The notes under the pieces: generated by a model
Told to the model about the DNA's origin: nothing
Seen by the model: the letters and a program-made list of their open reading frames with translations, nothing else
Database searches by the model: none
Translations under genes and position numbers: made by a program
In this document: in pieces, positions 41,571 to 53,196 of the stretch
Numbering within the stretch: the stretch's first letter is position 1
How the letters are laid out: each line of letters begins with the position of its first letter
From: Isoetes taiwanensis
Lineage: Eukaryota > Streptophyta > Lycopodiopsida > Isoetales > Isoetaceae
Direction of reading: 5' to 3'
Length of the DNA stretch: 64,000 nt
NCBI GenBank assembly: GCA_021234155.1
Contig: JAJEKV010000039.1
Coordinates: forward strand, 744,001 to 808,000

Positions 41571-42928
41571 TGCATCATAATTGTATTTTGCACGTACGAA
41601 ATCAACACCATATAGTATTCCGCTTGAAATCTTATAGTATTTTGCGAATCTTGTTATACAGTATAGCAAATTTTGTATTTGCATACCCCACAAACGAGGA
41701 ACTTTACGTACGGTATAGATTAAGGAATAAGGGGTGAATATGCCTATCCAACAGCTCTCGCTGCCCGGAGTCACCCCCCGTGTGAATATGCACCCAAACC
41801 AAAAGGGGTTTAAGGGGGATTTTAATTTAAATATGTTGGAGTGTTAATTAATGTCAATGGTAGTTATATGTTGGTAGTTAATATCAATGGTTGTTATGTG
41901 TTGGTTGTTATGTGTTGGGAGATTTAATTTTTATATGTTGGATGTTAATGGTTTGTGTTGCAAAAAAAAATTTTTGGCCCCTTCGGTGTGACAAAAATTT
42001 TAGAATTCAAACCAAAAAAAAACTAGAATTCATTTGAGGCTTTCATCACCTGTAGCAACACAAAGAAAACCCCCTGTTATTATGTTACATATTGTTACTT
42101 CCGCTACAACTATTTCTCTTTCACAATGACACCATTGTTTATCAATCCATATGATTTTGGATGCTCCATCTCTAGCTTAAAGGTAATGCATGATTCACCT
42201 TACGGTTCGATTAAAGTTCCAAACCTACAATATAAATGCATTCTTGTGGCCACTGTTTGACTGATCTGCATGACATGGAAAAGGGCGTGGAATAATCCGC
42301 CTGTTGTGTGCATAAGAATCCGTTTGTTGATTGAAGCTAAAGGCTGGCTGCTATGAACAATCCAGCAGCCAGGAATATCCAAGAGTTGGAAGCAAACAGA
42401 GGGCCTAAACTTGAATCTGCAGCAAATCCTAGGAAGGAAACAAAAGGGGGTTTTGCAGCACTACATTGTAGAATCAGGAAACCAATACCTTGTAAAAAAA
42501 AACATTATGCTAACTGAAGAAACATTAAAAAACAAATACCTTTGTAAGTGTGAAGTAAAATCCACTCCGGCAATAAGAATCCAAGAGGGCAAGTACACAT
42601 GCACACACATGCACACATGCACATGCACTTGCACTTGCACATGCACAATACACATGCACATGCACATGAACATGCACATGCACACACATGCACATGCATG
42701 TGCACATGCACATGCATACACTTGCGCAGTGTTCATGCACAAACACATGCAGAGAAAGACAACAACCCTCAGATTGTTCCAACCAACGAAAATCAACGGC
42801 CCATAAAGGGTGCACTCTAGAAATACTATTTAGTACACCTCAACGAATACAACAACGAAATCATAGAAAAACCATGTGAAAAAACGTATAAAAATCTAAA
42901 ACTAACCCCCTGTTATTGTGCTACATAT
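41571..42928 (-). mobile_element. Foldback element, copy 2 (inverted relative to copy 1)
   Basis: Reverse-orientation relative of 14,103-15,709. Ends in the recurrent terminus at 42,906-42,928, with an internal terminus at 42,072-42,094. It has one arm (about 41,780-41,962) and a core at 41,571-41,779 that lies in the opposite orientation relative to the outer part compared with copy 1. The second arm is missing. Confidence 0.7.
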
Positions 42929-42929
42929 C

Positions 42930-43500
42930 CAATTTGAGGATTCAGCTTTTTTTGTGCTCCGCATGGTCCAACCTATGGCTTGCGTCACATATATATTATC
43001 TTGCCCACTCATCTCAAGCTTTTCTTGATGATGATTTCACCACAGGACAAGCCATCTTCCAGGATCAATAGCTTCTTTATTTTCAGATATAGTTGGGTTG
43101 TTGCAATCAAGAATGATCATATGCTAGAGTTATTAAAATATCTTCCACTTTGGATATAGGAAGCCCTGGATGCTATTCAGTGGTACAGACCAACCATGCC
43201 GATCTTAGCTTTGCTCCACTTTATTTACAGTCACACTGACCCCAATTTTTGGTCCACTATTGAAATCGTTAGTTTTTTTTTGGTCCACATGTACTTTATT
43301 CAGTGATCACAGAAAAACCTACATGTAGATCTGTGGAGGTGTGATTTTACTAATTGATGGTATTGTTTTTTAAGTGGACAAGGAACGTCCACTGTTATTT
43401 TTTTAAGGAGCTATGGTTTTTGTTCTTTAGGAATGTGGCGTTTTAAGGAGGTATGTTTTTTGTTAAAAGAACTGTGATTTTTGTTTTTGATATGGTGTGT
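42930..43500. other. No gene identified
   Basis: AT-rich DNA; GT- and T-rich phrases (TTTTTAAGGAGGTATG) near 43,400-43,500 recur beyond the LINE at about 46,770. Confidence 0.4.
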
Positions 43501-43649
43501 TTTTAAGAATAAGAATAAGAATAAGAATAGGTTTTTAGCGTCCACGGAGACCAATTGGCCTATGGGACCCAAACCAAAAAGAGAGCAGCAAGCCTATTAC
43601 TGACAAGTTTAAAAAACCCCTGCCCTGAAGGGTTTTCGAGGGAAAAACC

Positions 43650-44009
43650 TTAGCAGTAATAAGTATGATGGCACGCTGTACAATTGTATAGGACAGTTCA
43701 ATGCCGTCCCGTAGGACACAACGGAGTCCGTGCATCCATAACCTCCTGGAGGTATGACCCCAACAAACTGATGCAACGGCTGGCCAGGCACTAGTAATCG
43801 AACATATCGCGATCTCGGATATGAGCAAATGCTGGGCAGATCTGGAGGGCATGACATTCATCCTCAATGGCACCCTGGTGGCAACACTGGCAAAGCCTTT
43901 GCTCCCGTGCTTCCCGAGCCCACCGTCCTGTTTCAATACGGGTGCGATGTGCACCCGTGCGAATGGAAGCTATAAGTCTGCGCTTCTTCATGGGCAGCTG
44001 GGTGCACAA
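43650..44009 (-). pseudogene. LINE C-terminal zinc knuckle (copy C)
   Basis: MKKRRLIASIRTGAHR is followed by QRLCQCCH, EDECHALQICPAFAHI: the same CxxC...H...C layout as in the copy at 18.1-18.6 kb, with clearly different residues, so the two belong to related but distinct lineages. Confidence 0.7.
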
Positions 44010-44284
44010 GTACTGGTGTGGGCCTCTCGTGAGCCTAGGTGACTTGCTGCTAATAGTGTGCCAGCTTAACGTGCGTCAGAGCATCTGCATCCCAGAGCTT
44101 GCGAAGGAAAGTAGCATCTAGGTACAGCTTAAGTGCCTTGCGATCCTTCTTTGTCAGACCTGGATGCATCTGTTTGCCTGCACACCCCAGCGTGAGAACC
44201 ACTGAGCTTGCTTGTCTTTCCAGCAGGATTTCAGGCGTTGGGGACCCATCGCCCATGGCCAAAGCAAGGTTGGGCAAGCGTGTA

Positions 44285-45329
44285 TCAGCCATAGCGACCA
44301 CCTTCTGGAAGTAAACGATATGGCATTCCAATGCAGCCCGTTGAAGGGGGTAGAAAGCCTGTCTCCTGGAGCAGGATCTGGTATGGAACTGTGGACTTCA
44401 CCCCAAGGGCCCATGCCAAGAAGGCCTTCTGCACCTGCTCGAGGTCATTCCAGGTGCTGAGGGATATCACCGCACCCCACACTTCTGCCCCATACAAAAG
44501 GACCGGGTCGACCAAGGCCCCGAACAAGTGTGACTGATGGCCCCAGGCATACAACTCTGCCTTGTGGCTGTTGTTCTGCATGGCATATAGTGCTTTCCAA
44601 CCCGTCGTAACCCGCAACCTGATGGCAGCATCCCAATAGGTGGTAGTTGAGAACTCGATCCCCAAGTGCTTGTAGGTCGGAGCCACCTCTACCTCTTGTC
44701 CCTGGTAAGTGAATGAGGGAAGCCTTGGCTGACGGGATGATGCAACTAGCAGCACCTTAGTTTTGCCCAAGTTAACTCGCATGCCAGTGAATCGGCAAAA
44801 AGTGTCAAGAGCATCCAGGTGACGTTGCATGTCCTCTGGAGTATAGGCCAGGAGGTTGACATCGTCAGCATATATGAGTTGCCAGATTGTGTGATGCATG
44901 AGATGGGCGCCCGCACCTCCATGTTCAGAGAGCCAATCTTCCAGCTGGTCAATGTATAGGTCAAAGAGTGTGGGGGAGAGGGGACAACCCTGACGCACTC
45001 CAATACTACTGATTATCGACTGTCCTGACGATGTGATACGGCCTGAGCATGCCTCGTACAATCTATACACTGCATTCTGCAAGTCAAGGGGGGTCCCCAG
45101 CTGCCGCAGTCTATCCCATAGCCTGTCGCGGGGCACTGTGTCAAAAGCTTTTGCAAAATCCACGAACAACAGTACCTGGGCCGGAAACCTGCCCGTGTAA
45201 GAGCTCGCACATCTGTTTCCTCTGTCCATATTGTCAGCCGCTGCTCAAGGATGCCAGCCAACAGTTTTGCAAAGAGAGAGCTGACCATAATAGTACGGTA
45301 GTTGGCCGGGCATTAAGGGTCCTCTACTA
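44285..45329 (-). pseudogene. LINE reverse transcriptase (copy C)
   Basis: A 314-codon frame (44,285-45,229) holds FVDFAKAFDTV (RT motif with catalytic Asp), GVRQGCPLSPTLF, YADDVNLLA (catalytic YADD), GKTKVL and a LLYGAEVWG thumb-region motif. The preceding motif (MVSSLFAKLLAGILEQRL, AGFRP) is in another frame at 45,180-45,288. Catalytic residues are present, but the frameshifts make it inactive. Confidence 0.85.
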
Positions 45330-45864
45330 GTGGTCCACTGCGGAGGGAAGCCTTCCCGCAATGCTTTATTGAACAATGCCATGAGACCAGGCACCAGTGG
45401 AGGCCCAGCCCATTTCAGAAGTTCCACCTGCATGCCATCTAAATCTGCTGCCTTCCCATTAGCTAGATGTTGTAGGCCCAGGATGACATCCCCCTTTGTG
45501 ATGACCAGAGCCATGCCTATCTGTGGAGAGACTGGTGTCCGGCCCCGAGCGGGTCGTAAAGCTGTTGTAAAGATGTTCCCTGTGGGCTGTGCAGGCTTGC
45601 TCAAGACCCTTCTCCAGAATGTCTTGGGGTGCCGATCCAGGAGACCAAACATCTGTTGATGATGCTCTGCGAGGTATCTGGTTTTCTTGTTCTTGAGAAA
45701 GGAGCGGTATTGACTGACGGCCTGTGGGCGGGAGGTGGGATCGCTGACTTCAAGGAGTGTGTGCGCTTGAGCTCCCGACACTCATCATCAAACCATCCGC
45801 TATGGGGAAGGTGGTAGTGCCCGAGGTTCGCCGTGAGCTGCCTCTCCCAAAGCACCTTTGCCAT
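45330..45864 (-). pseudogene. LINE linker and RT N-terminal region (copy C)
   Basis: Reads SQYRSFLKNKKTRYLAEHHQ, KTFWRRVLSKP and NGKAADLDGMQVELLKWAG, the usual spacer and RT-0 region before the fingers domain. It is in the same register as the main RT frame but separated from it by a stop and a frame change near 45,245. Confidence 0.7.
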
Positions 45865-45970
45865 GGGGAAGCGAGTGGTGAGTCACCGAGCGGATTGCTC
45901 TTGAAGTGTGGGGAGTTGCAGCAGTCCTGCCAGATCATGCTCAAGGAGCTGAGCATAGGTCCCTGCACGG

Positions 45971-46735
45971 TCATAGTCCAGCTGGGGCACCCGGTGTGTT
46001 GAGGCAGTAGATGCACGGGGAGCCTGCCAATGGAGATGCATGAACAGGGGCTGGTGGTCCGAGTCTACTTCCTCGTCCCGAAAGTGTCCGTTCGATGGAA
46101 AAATGGGTAACCAGTGCGATCCCGTTCCTCAACCGCCAGATAATCCACCACACCGGAGCCGCCCCCTTGGTTCTCCCATGCCGCAAGTGCGGCAAATTGG
46201 AAGATGGCCATTGTGCCAACCCATTACAAATAACTGTGTCAAAGATACTACCCAAAGAACAACAATCGCACGCCATAGCGCCAAATATGCTGGCATCGAT
46301 ATCCTTGACCAAGCCACCTCTGCTGGGTTCAACTGCAAGACGTCCTCTGCCAGGGGCTCAAATTTTGGAACCTTCTCGGCTCCTGTGCGTGCATTAAAGT
46401 CGCCAAGCAACACAACCCTGCCCAACTGTTTGTGCTGCTGTATATCATCATATAGATCGACATAGGGCTCCAATCTATCCACATCCGAATGAGTGTTATA
46501 AAAGTTGCTCTCGGCATGTGGAAAGTAGCATGCTGCTATGAAGAGAATGCTGCCACTGTCATGCTGCACGCGCACCCACAAGTAGCAATTGTACCTGTCT
46601 GTCTTGTGCAACGAGACTGAGTGCCTCAAGGTTGCACGATAGTAGCAGGCAACCCCGCCATGCCCTCGCTTGCCTGTGCACTCATTGAACACCGAGAAAT
46701 GCAGATATCCTGGGAGGTTCGGCAGTCTGGGAGGT
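45971..46735 (-). pseudogene. LINE APE-type endonuclease (copy C)
   Basis: The frame 46,129-46,692 has GHGGVACYYRATL, FIAACYFP and VVLLGDFNARTG (catalytic GDFNA motif). The next frame (45,971-46,312) continues with VTHFSIERT and the DHQPL-like end in shifted form. The first ~60 residues, including the QE motif, are missing at the 46,735 truncation. Confidence 0.8.
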
Positions 46736-47929
46736 GTAGTTTTTGGACGTATGGTTTATAAATAAGTGTAGTTTTTAAGGAGGTTTTTTTAAAGGATGTA
46801 TGGTTTTCTAAAGGGGTATCATATTTTAAGGTTCTTTATAGCCAAAGCACCATTATACAATCATTGCACTACTCCCACCCATATGACACCCCATAAAGTA
46901 TTCATATTGTCATTACATGACATGTGTAAAAATGTAATATCTCATCTATTGTCCCTCTACCCCTCATGCTATAAGAAAACTAGAATGCAAAGGCATATTA
47001 AGATCCCAAAATTGAGTTGAATTGAATTTAACTTTAACATCCATGGGGACCAACAAGTCTATCAGATCCTCTGTGTGTGTGTGGGTGTGTGCGTGCGTGC
47101 GTGCGTGCGTGCGTGTGTGTGAGGCAAAGGGGCAACCAGACCCAGACCTAGACACAGACAAATCTACAAAGCCATACGAGAGTCATGAAGGACGAAATGC
47201 AGGATTAAAAAGATAAGTTATAGAGGCCCTGGATATTAAGAAATGAATAGATACATTTAAGTATGCTATGCCTTGATGTAAGAGTTATGCACAATCTTGG
47301 TATCTGCCTTTAGGAATCTAAAGATACGAAGAGAGAGAAAAACTCTATGTACAAACCTTAACCATAATGTATAACTATAAAATGCCAATGAAGAAGAAGA
47401 AGAAGAAGAAGAAGAAGAAGAGATTTTAACGTCATGCCACAAGGCAAACATCTGCAAAAAATGAACCGAACATCTGCAAAAATGGAATCAGTAACATGAA
47501 ATTCATAAAGATGTGGAATAAGATCAACAAAAAACTATGCAAATATAATAAACATGAAATATATAATGTGCCAACCAAACATTGAGAATATCCCTTAGTA
47601 TCCCCAATGCTAGACATAGTGTATTATACCAAAAAGAGAAAAAGAGTTAACTGTAAAAACTAGAGCAGCTAAAGGAAATAAAAGATGAAAGAAGTGGAAG
47701 AGATTGCGTGAAAAACTTAGAGAAAAAGAGAATAGAAGAGGGTTTAAGAAAGCACAAAAGTGAAGAGTAGGATACAGCTGTAAGCATTGGAGCAAAAACC
47801 AGACTGTAGGGAGCAAAATTGGAATATAGAATAACCACCCGTCTAAAGAAAACCTACTATTCTATCATAGTATTTCACATGTCATTAATTATATGCTGGA
47901 ACATGATGTTAGTCTTTTCGATATTGTGG
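46736..47929. other. No gene; LINE-tail remnants and microsatellites
   Basis: At 47,015-47,070 a LINE 3' remnant (TTTAACATCCATGGGGACCA) is followed by a (GT/GC)n microsatellite at 47,071-47,121. At 47,391-47,421 an (AAG)n run continues into TTTTAACGTC, another LINE tail remnant. The rest is AT-rich and featureless. Confidence 0.55.
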
Positions 47930-48480
47930 ACAGATTTGTCTGGAGTTGATAATGTTCGATCTAGTCTAACAGTGTTCAACCTGTGCAATTTAAAAGCGAT
48001 CGGTGCAAGAGATGTGCTGCTTCTCCATGTCTAGTTTCTTGGCTAGTTTTGCGGGTGCAGAATACTCTATTTTCTCAGTGAGGTATACCAAGGCTTTTCA
48101 GACGGAAGTTCTAGTTTGCAAGCGGCTTGTTGCGAGATTTCATTGATGGCCATATGCTTACCTTGACAAGCATGTTGGATTTGCCTTTGCTTTTACTGCC
48201 ATTCTGTGCATTGGAATTGAGTCTATGATAACCTCTAGCAGTAGCAGAATGTATTCAAGGGGAGAAGGGAAGGAAGCCAAGAAAGTAGTAGAAGAGTATT
48301 AATCGAGCATAAATGATGCACCTCCTTAGTGGTTGGAATGGAGGAGGGGCAAAGGGAGGTTTGGGAGGTTCAACCTTCTGGGTGGGAGGTTCAACTCCTG
48401 CCATCATAGCTTTTTAGATGAGGTTGAAGTAGCAGAGAAAATGGAACTTAACTAGAAACATGCAGTGGCACTTTTCTTAT
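47930..48480 (-). repeat. Direct repeat of 50,430-51,080 (coiled-coil ORF fragment)
   Basis: The minus strand contains broken coding text (KHMAINEISQQAACK, LAKKLDMEKQHISCTDRF) that is also present in the second copy. A SINE-like stretch with B box GGTTCAACTCCTGCC ends it near 48,405. Confidence 0.55.
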
Positions 48481-49690
48481 TGTTGGATTTTACGAAAATA
48501 GATATTTTGGAAAGGCACTAGGGAGAGATGTGGCAAGGTTCTTGAGAGGTTTAGAGAACCGTTTCGTAATTTTTGCATGGATCTAGATTTTTCTAAGTGT
48601 TGATTCCATGTGAACCGGGATGCTTATCTTTAGTGCTTACCTTTTAGTGCTACATATTCTGACGAGGTGCACTCTGGAGTACCGCAGTCGTTGGATCTGT
48701 CATTTCTACGGGTGGGCACGAACCTCTACCAAAAAAACTCAACGTCCTAATAAGACTACTTTGACCAATGTAACTAGTGAGCTAATGTGATGATTTTTTA
48801 TCTTAAATTTATGACTATTTTGGGGATATAGTGTATGGTTTCGAAAATTGACAATTTTACGTCTATATCAAATCCCCCGAGTTATCATGCTACGTATTCA
48901 AGGCTAAGAGGCCATGTACTGTGCGCATTTTAAATTATATATTTCATGCTTTAAAAAAAGTCTCTAACATGTGATTTAGATGTGTTTCAAAATCTTATTT
49001 CGTCTGACAGAAAAATAATTAGCTTCTTTGTAACTTTCGACACATCCTATTCATCTTGAAGTATAGGTTGTTTGCTTATTCATCGAAATAATTTATCGAA
49101 ACTAGTGTTTCTTATATAGTTACTTAAAAAGGCAATGCATCTTTCACATTGCCTTCTTTGGTGAAGTGCAATTAAACGTTACTTTAGCATATGTCAATGG
49201 CGATGTGATGGATTGTCATTTCAAATAATTTGGAGGGGTTGGATCTGTAAAAATAGCAATACAGAGTGTGTAGAGAGTTGGATATAAAAGAGAGGTTCAT
49301 TGTTGAAATTATTTGCTAAAAGTTGGATAAGAAGACCCAATTGCTAGGAAATTCAGTTTTGTTTGTTTTAGGAAGGCATGATAAAATCTGTCTGGTGATA
49401 TTAAAGCTCTAACTACTGCTATTGTAATTTGTCTTAAGTGTTTTGTGCCAGATTTACATATAAAGAGAAGGAATTAATAAAAGTATATATTGCTAGTAGT
49501 TGCAACACATTCTGCCCAACTGATGGAGCATGTTGCGCTCATCATAAAAACTTGGTGCTTTAACACCTTTCTTGATGTTGACCATTATTTTATTAGTTTT
49601 ATTGATTACTTATGCTCTTGATATTTCAACATCAAGAAGGATATTAAAACACCAAGTATCTATGAACCAGTGGCATGGCCCTACCAATGT
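48481..49690 (+). repeat. Old repeat unit related to 51,480-52,060 and 52,430-53,196
   Basis: Shares TTTTTGCATGGATCTAGATT, GTCGTTGGATC and a degenerate recurrent terminus near 48,874-48,898. Its right end (49,380-49,680) provides the empty-site sequence for the LINE at 53,197-54,620. Confidence 0.6.
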
Positions 49691-50440
49691 TTTTTATATC
49701 CCTCATGCGAACAAGCTTTCCATGTTGTGACTTAGCCTCTAATGATGTGAGATCATAGTGCGTATGCATAGAGTTGCCTTTTAACTTTGCTCCCTGACGT
49801 AATACAATACCACTGACTTGTGAATCTGCCACTATAAACTTCACCAATACATGGCTGGCCATGGCGTTGAATGCCAAGACAGGATGCTCTGACAATGTGC
49901 ATATGAAAGTTCTACTTTCTAAGATCTTCGTGTGCCTCCTTAAGGAGTTTTCAGACCACCAAGATTATGGCATCTATATCTCTGTTCCTCGTTGATGCAT
50001 TAGGGGGTCTGGTTGGATGGGAAGGCTATTGTTTATTTGAGCTAGAACCTGGTTGGGCTTATTTTTACATGCTAGCAGCTGCCTTAAGTGCTAGACGTGC
50101 TGGGCATAATGCTTGAAGCTCAAGAGCTTAGCTCTTGTGCTTCATTGCGTGCTTCTACAATTTCTGCACGCAATGATGTAACTGTTCTTGAGCTTTAGCA
50201 TGTAGTTCTTTTCCTTGCGAAGTGACTGTCTTTTCTAGTTCTTTCATATCATAGTCCCGACGGGAGAAACCTTCTTCCAACCTTCGAAGCTCGGAGGTCG
50301 TGCTAGTGTTCTGAGCATAATTTTCCTTCTCCAGGCATTAATTCTGTCCCTGCAGATGTTGGTGGATGTTGATGGCCATCTCGACAATCTCTATATCGAG
50401 TTGTACTATGTTTCCCCTGATGTTGGACCGTGATGTCCTG
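49644..50440 (-). pseudogene. Broken coiled-coil ORF, gag-like
   Basis: The minus strand has TSELRRLEEGFSRRDYDMKE, LEKTVTSQGKELHAKAQEQ and AEIVEARNEAQEL in shifting frames, followed by an 83-codon ORF (49,644-49,895, VLAFNAMASHVLVKFIV). The heptad pattern resembles the ORF at 40.2-41.5 kb. No catalytic domain is visible. Confidence 0.35.
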
Positions 50441-51080
50441 TCTTTTTGATGTTGTGGACAGATCTACCTGGAGTTGGTAATGTCCGATCTAGTATATTAG
50501 TGTTCAACATGTGCAATTTGAAAGCGATCACTGCAGGAGATGTGCTACTTCTCCATGTCTAGTTGCTTGGCTAGTTATGCGGGTGCAGAAGACCCTATTT
50601 GCTCAGTGAGGTTTTTCAAACAGGAGTTCTGTAATTGCTTGCGAGTGGCTTGTTGCGAGGTTTAATTGGTGGCCATATGTTTGTCTTGACAAGCATGTTG
50701 CATCTGCCTTTGCTTTTGTTGCCATTCTACGCATTGGAATGGAGTCTATGACAACCTCTAGCAGAAGTTTATCTACCATATTGGACGTGCCATGGGTGAC
50801 TATGGATCTATGGACATATCTACTATTGGGGTTGGTGAAGAGAAAATGGTGTCTAAGACTAGTTGTATTCAAGGAGAGAAAGGAAAGAAGCAAAGACAGT
50901 AGTAGAAGAGTATTAATCAAGCATAAATGATGTCCGTCCTTAATGGTTGGAATGGAGGAGGGGGCAGAGGGAGGTTTGGAAGGTTCAACCTTCTGGAAGG
51001 GAGGTTCAATTCCTGCTATCGCAGGTTTTAAGATGAGGTTGAAGTGGCAGAGAAACTGGAACTTAGCTACAAACACGCAG
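50430..51080 (-). repeat. Direct repeat of 47,930-48,480
   Basis: Collinear with the first copy, including the SINE-like end (GGTTCAATTCCTGC near 51,003). The pair flanks the coiled-coil remnant, which could reflect LTR-like ends or a tandem gene duplication. Confidence 0.6.
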
Positions 51081-51370
51081 ATGCACTTCTTTTATTTTTG
51101 GATATTCCTCCCAACAAGTGAGAAATGACACACATTCACTTTCTAATAAATCAAAAGTGACATATAGTGCTTGTTTGGCCTCAACGATAACAAGAAATAC
51201 CTTCGCAATTTGTGTATGTGAGATAATATTTTGAATTGATGTTATCATCCACGAAGACCATATTTCAAAACTCTACTTGTGTAGTAGTGAGTGATTTCTT
51301 TATATAACCTGGATATTTAGGGACAGAAACTTGCCAAAAGCTCTAGAAAGTAGAGACGGCAAGGAACGAG
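51081..51370. other. No gene identified
   Basis: AT-rich spacer between repeat families. Confidence 0.4.
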
Positions 51371-52060
51371 GGAGGTAGAGTACATAGGGTATGGGAGCTA
51401 GAGAGAAATTGGTGAAGGACGCTAGAAAGAGACTATGGCAAGGCATAGAGAGAGAAGGTGCAAGAAAGCTAGAGAGAGACTATGGCAAGGCGCTAGAGAG
51501 AGAATGTGGCAAGGTGCTTGATAGATTTAGAAAACTGTTTGATAATTTTTGCATGGATATAGATTTTTCTTTACTGTTGATTCCATGTGGACGTGATGCT
51601 TATCTCTAGTGCCTAACTTTAGTGCCACATATTCTAAATGCGGTGCACCTTAGACTGCCACAGTCGTTGGATCCGTTGTTCCTACTGCCTAGACCATATG
51701 TTGGAGCCTCTGGGCACCTCTCATTCTGCTTATAGTTATTTATAATTGGGGGCGTCTATGATTTTGAAATATGAAATACGAGTTTGCCTAAGCTTTTGAT
51801 GGAATATGGAGCCTCTATACAGCTTCGCCTAAGGTTTTAGAATATGAAATACATGAGCTCGAACCTCTGTAAAAAAAACTCAATATCCTATTAAGACTAC
51901 TTTGAGTAATATAATCATTGAGCTATAATGATTATTTTTTATCTTAAATCTATGTAACAATCCATTCAATTGGTTTGGGGATATGGTCTATGGTTTCAAA
52001 AATTGACATTTTTGAAACCATAGACCATATTCCCCTGTTATTGTGCTACATATTCAAGGC
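51371..52060 (+). repeat. Repeat unit ending in hairpin and recurrent terminus
   Basis: Begins with purine-rich GCTAGAGAGAGAMTATGGC repeats, continues as the family shared with 48.5 and 52.4 kb, and ends at the 51,977-52,035 hairpin plus CCCCTGTTATTGTGCTACAT. Confidence 0.6.
51977..52035. repeat. 59-bp near-perfect hairpin beside the recurrent terminus
   Basis: Arms of about 27 bp (core GGTCTATGGTTTCAAAAAT) around a TGAC loop, ending in CCCC of the terminus. Related units at 48.84 and 52.88 kb have only a weaker GGGGATATGG...CCATATC pairing. Confidence 0.9.
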
Positions 52061-52440
52061 TGAGATAGAGTACATAAGGTATAAGGGAGCTAGAGAGAGA
52101 CCGGTAGAAGGATGCTAGAAAGAGACCATGGCAAGATGTAGAGAGAAGGGTACAAGAAAGCTAGAGAGACTACGGCAAGGCGCTAGAGAGAGAATTTGTC
52201 AAGACACTAGAGAGAGAAAGTGGCAAGGGCCTTGGAACCCCCTGTTATTGTGCTACATATTCAAGGCTGAGATAGAGTACATAAGGTATAAGGGAGCTAG
52301 AGAGAGATCGGTAGAAAGATGCTAGAAAGAGACTGTGGCAAGGTGTAGGGAGAGAAGGGTACAAGAAAGCTAGAGAGACTATGGCAAGGGGCTAGAGAGA
52401 GAATGTGTCAAGGAACTAGAGAGAGAAAGTGGCAAGGTGC
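52031..52440 (+). repeat. ~207-bp tandem repeat, two units
   Basis: Each unit starts with the recurrent terminus (52,031 and 52,238), continues TTCAAGGCTGAGATAGAGTA and contains GCTAGAGAGAGA-type purine repeats. Confidence 0.85.
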
Positions 52441-53196
52441 TTGAGACATTTACATAATCATTTCATAATTTTTGCATGGATCTAGATTTTTCTTTACTAT
52501 TAATTCCATGTGGACGCGATGATTATCTTTAGTGCTTACCTTTAGTGCCACATATTCTAAATGCGGTGCTCCCTAACTACCACAGTCATTGGATCTGTCG
52601 TTCCTATAGGCCTTATATTAGAGCCTCTGGGCACCTCTCGTTCCCCTTATGGTCATTTGCGGCTATGATTTTGAAATATGAAATATGAGTTCGCCTAAGG
52701 TTAAAGGTTTTGATGGAATATTGGCTTTGCCTAAGGTTTTAATATATATGAAATATGAGGGCTCGAACCTCTACCAAAATAACTCAATATCCTAATAAGA
52801 CTACTTTAACTAATATAACCAATTAGCTAACATAATTATTTTGAATCTATGTAACAATCCATTCAATTGGTTTGGGGATATGGTCTATGGTTTCAAAACT
52901 TGATATTTTTACATCCATATCAAATCGCCCTGGAACCCCTATTGCTATATATTCAAGACTGAGCGGCCCTTATACTGTGCAGATTTTAAATTATATCTAT
53001 GACGCTTTGAAAAAAATTTCTAATGTGTGACTTAGATGTGTTTGAAATGCAGAGTTTGCAGGGAGTTGGATTCAAAAGAGATGTTCATTGCTGAAATTCT
53101 TTGCTAAAAGTTGGATAAGAAGATCCACTTTCTAGGAAAGTCAGTTTCGTTTGTTTGGGGAGGCATGATAAGATCTGCCCGATGATATCAAAGCTC
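52430..53196 (+). repeat. Third copy of the 48.5-kb repeat unit, cut by LINE copy B
   Basis: Collinear with 48,540-49,410 up to ATATCAAAGCTCT, where the LINE begins. The unit resumes at 54,620 (AACTACTATTGTTGTAAT). Confidence 0.75.

Larger units (their letters stand above)
43506..46735 (-). mobile_element. 5'-truncated APE-type LINE (copy C)
   Basis: The largest LINE copy. On the minus strand, in order: endonuclease, reverse transcriptase, zinc knuckle, 3' end (TCCGTGGACGCTAAAAACC) and an (ATTCTT)n tail at 43,506-43,530. Many frameshifts make it defective. Similar GGTGT-TTTTT phrases at both ends may be target duplication traces. The clade is unresolved: the tail type argues against classic poly(A) L1. 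Confidence 0.85.

Noticed and set aside
43791-46692. Plus-strand ORFs across the LINE (for example 44,212-44,460 and 46,040-46,465)
   Set aside because: Shadows of the minus-strand endonuclease and RT frames; no domains of their own.
51391-52325. Arg/Glu-rich ORFs in the GAGAGA repeats
   Set aside because: They derive from purine tandem repeats (GCTAGAGAGAGA) and have no independent support.
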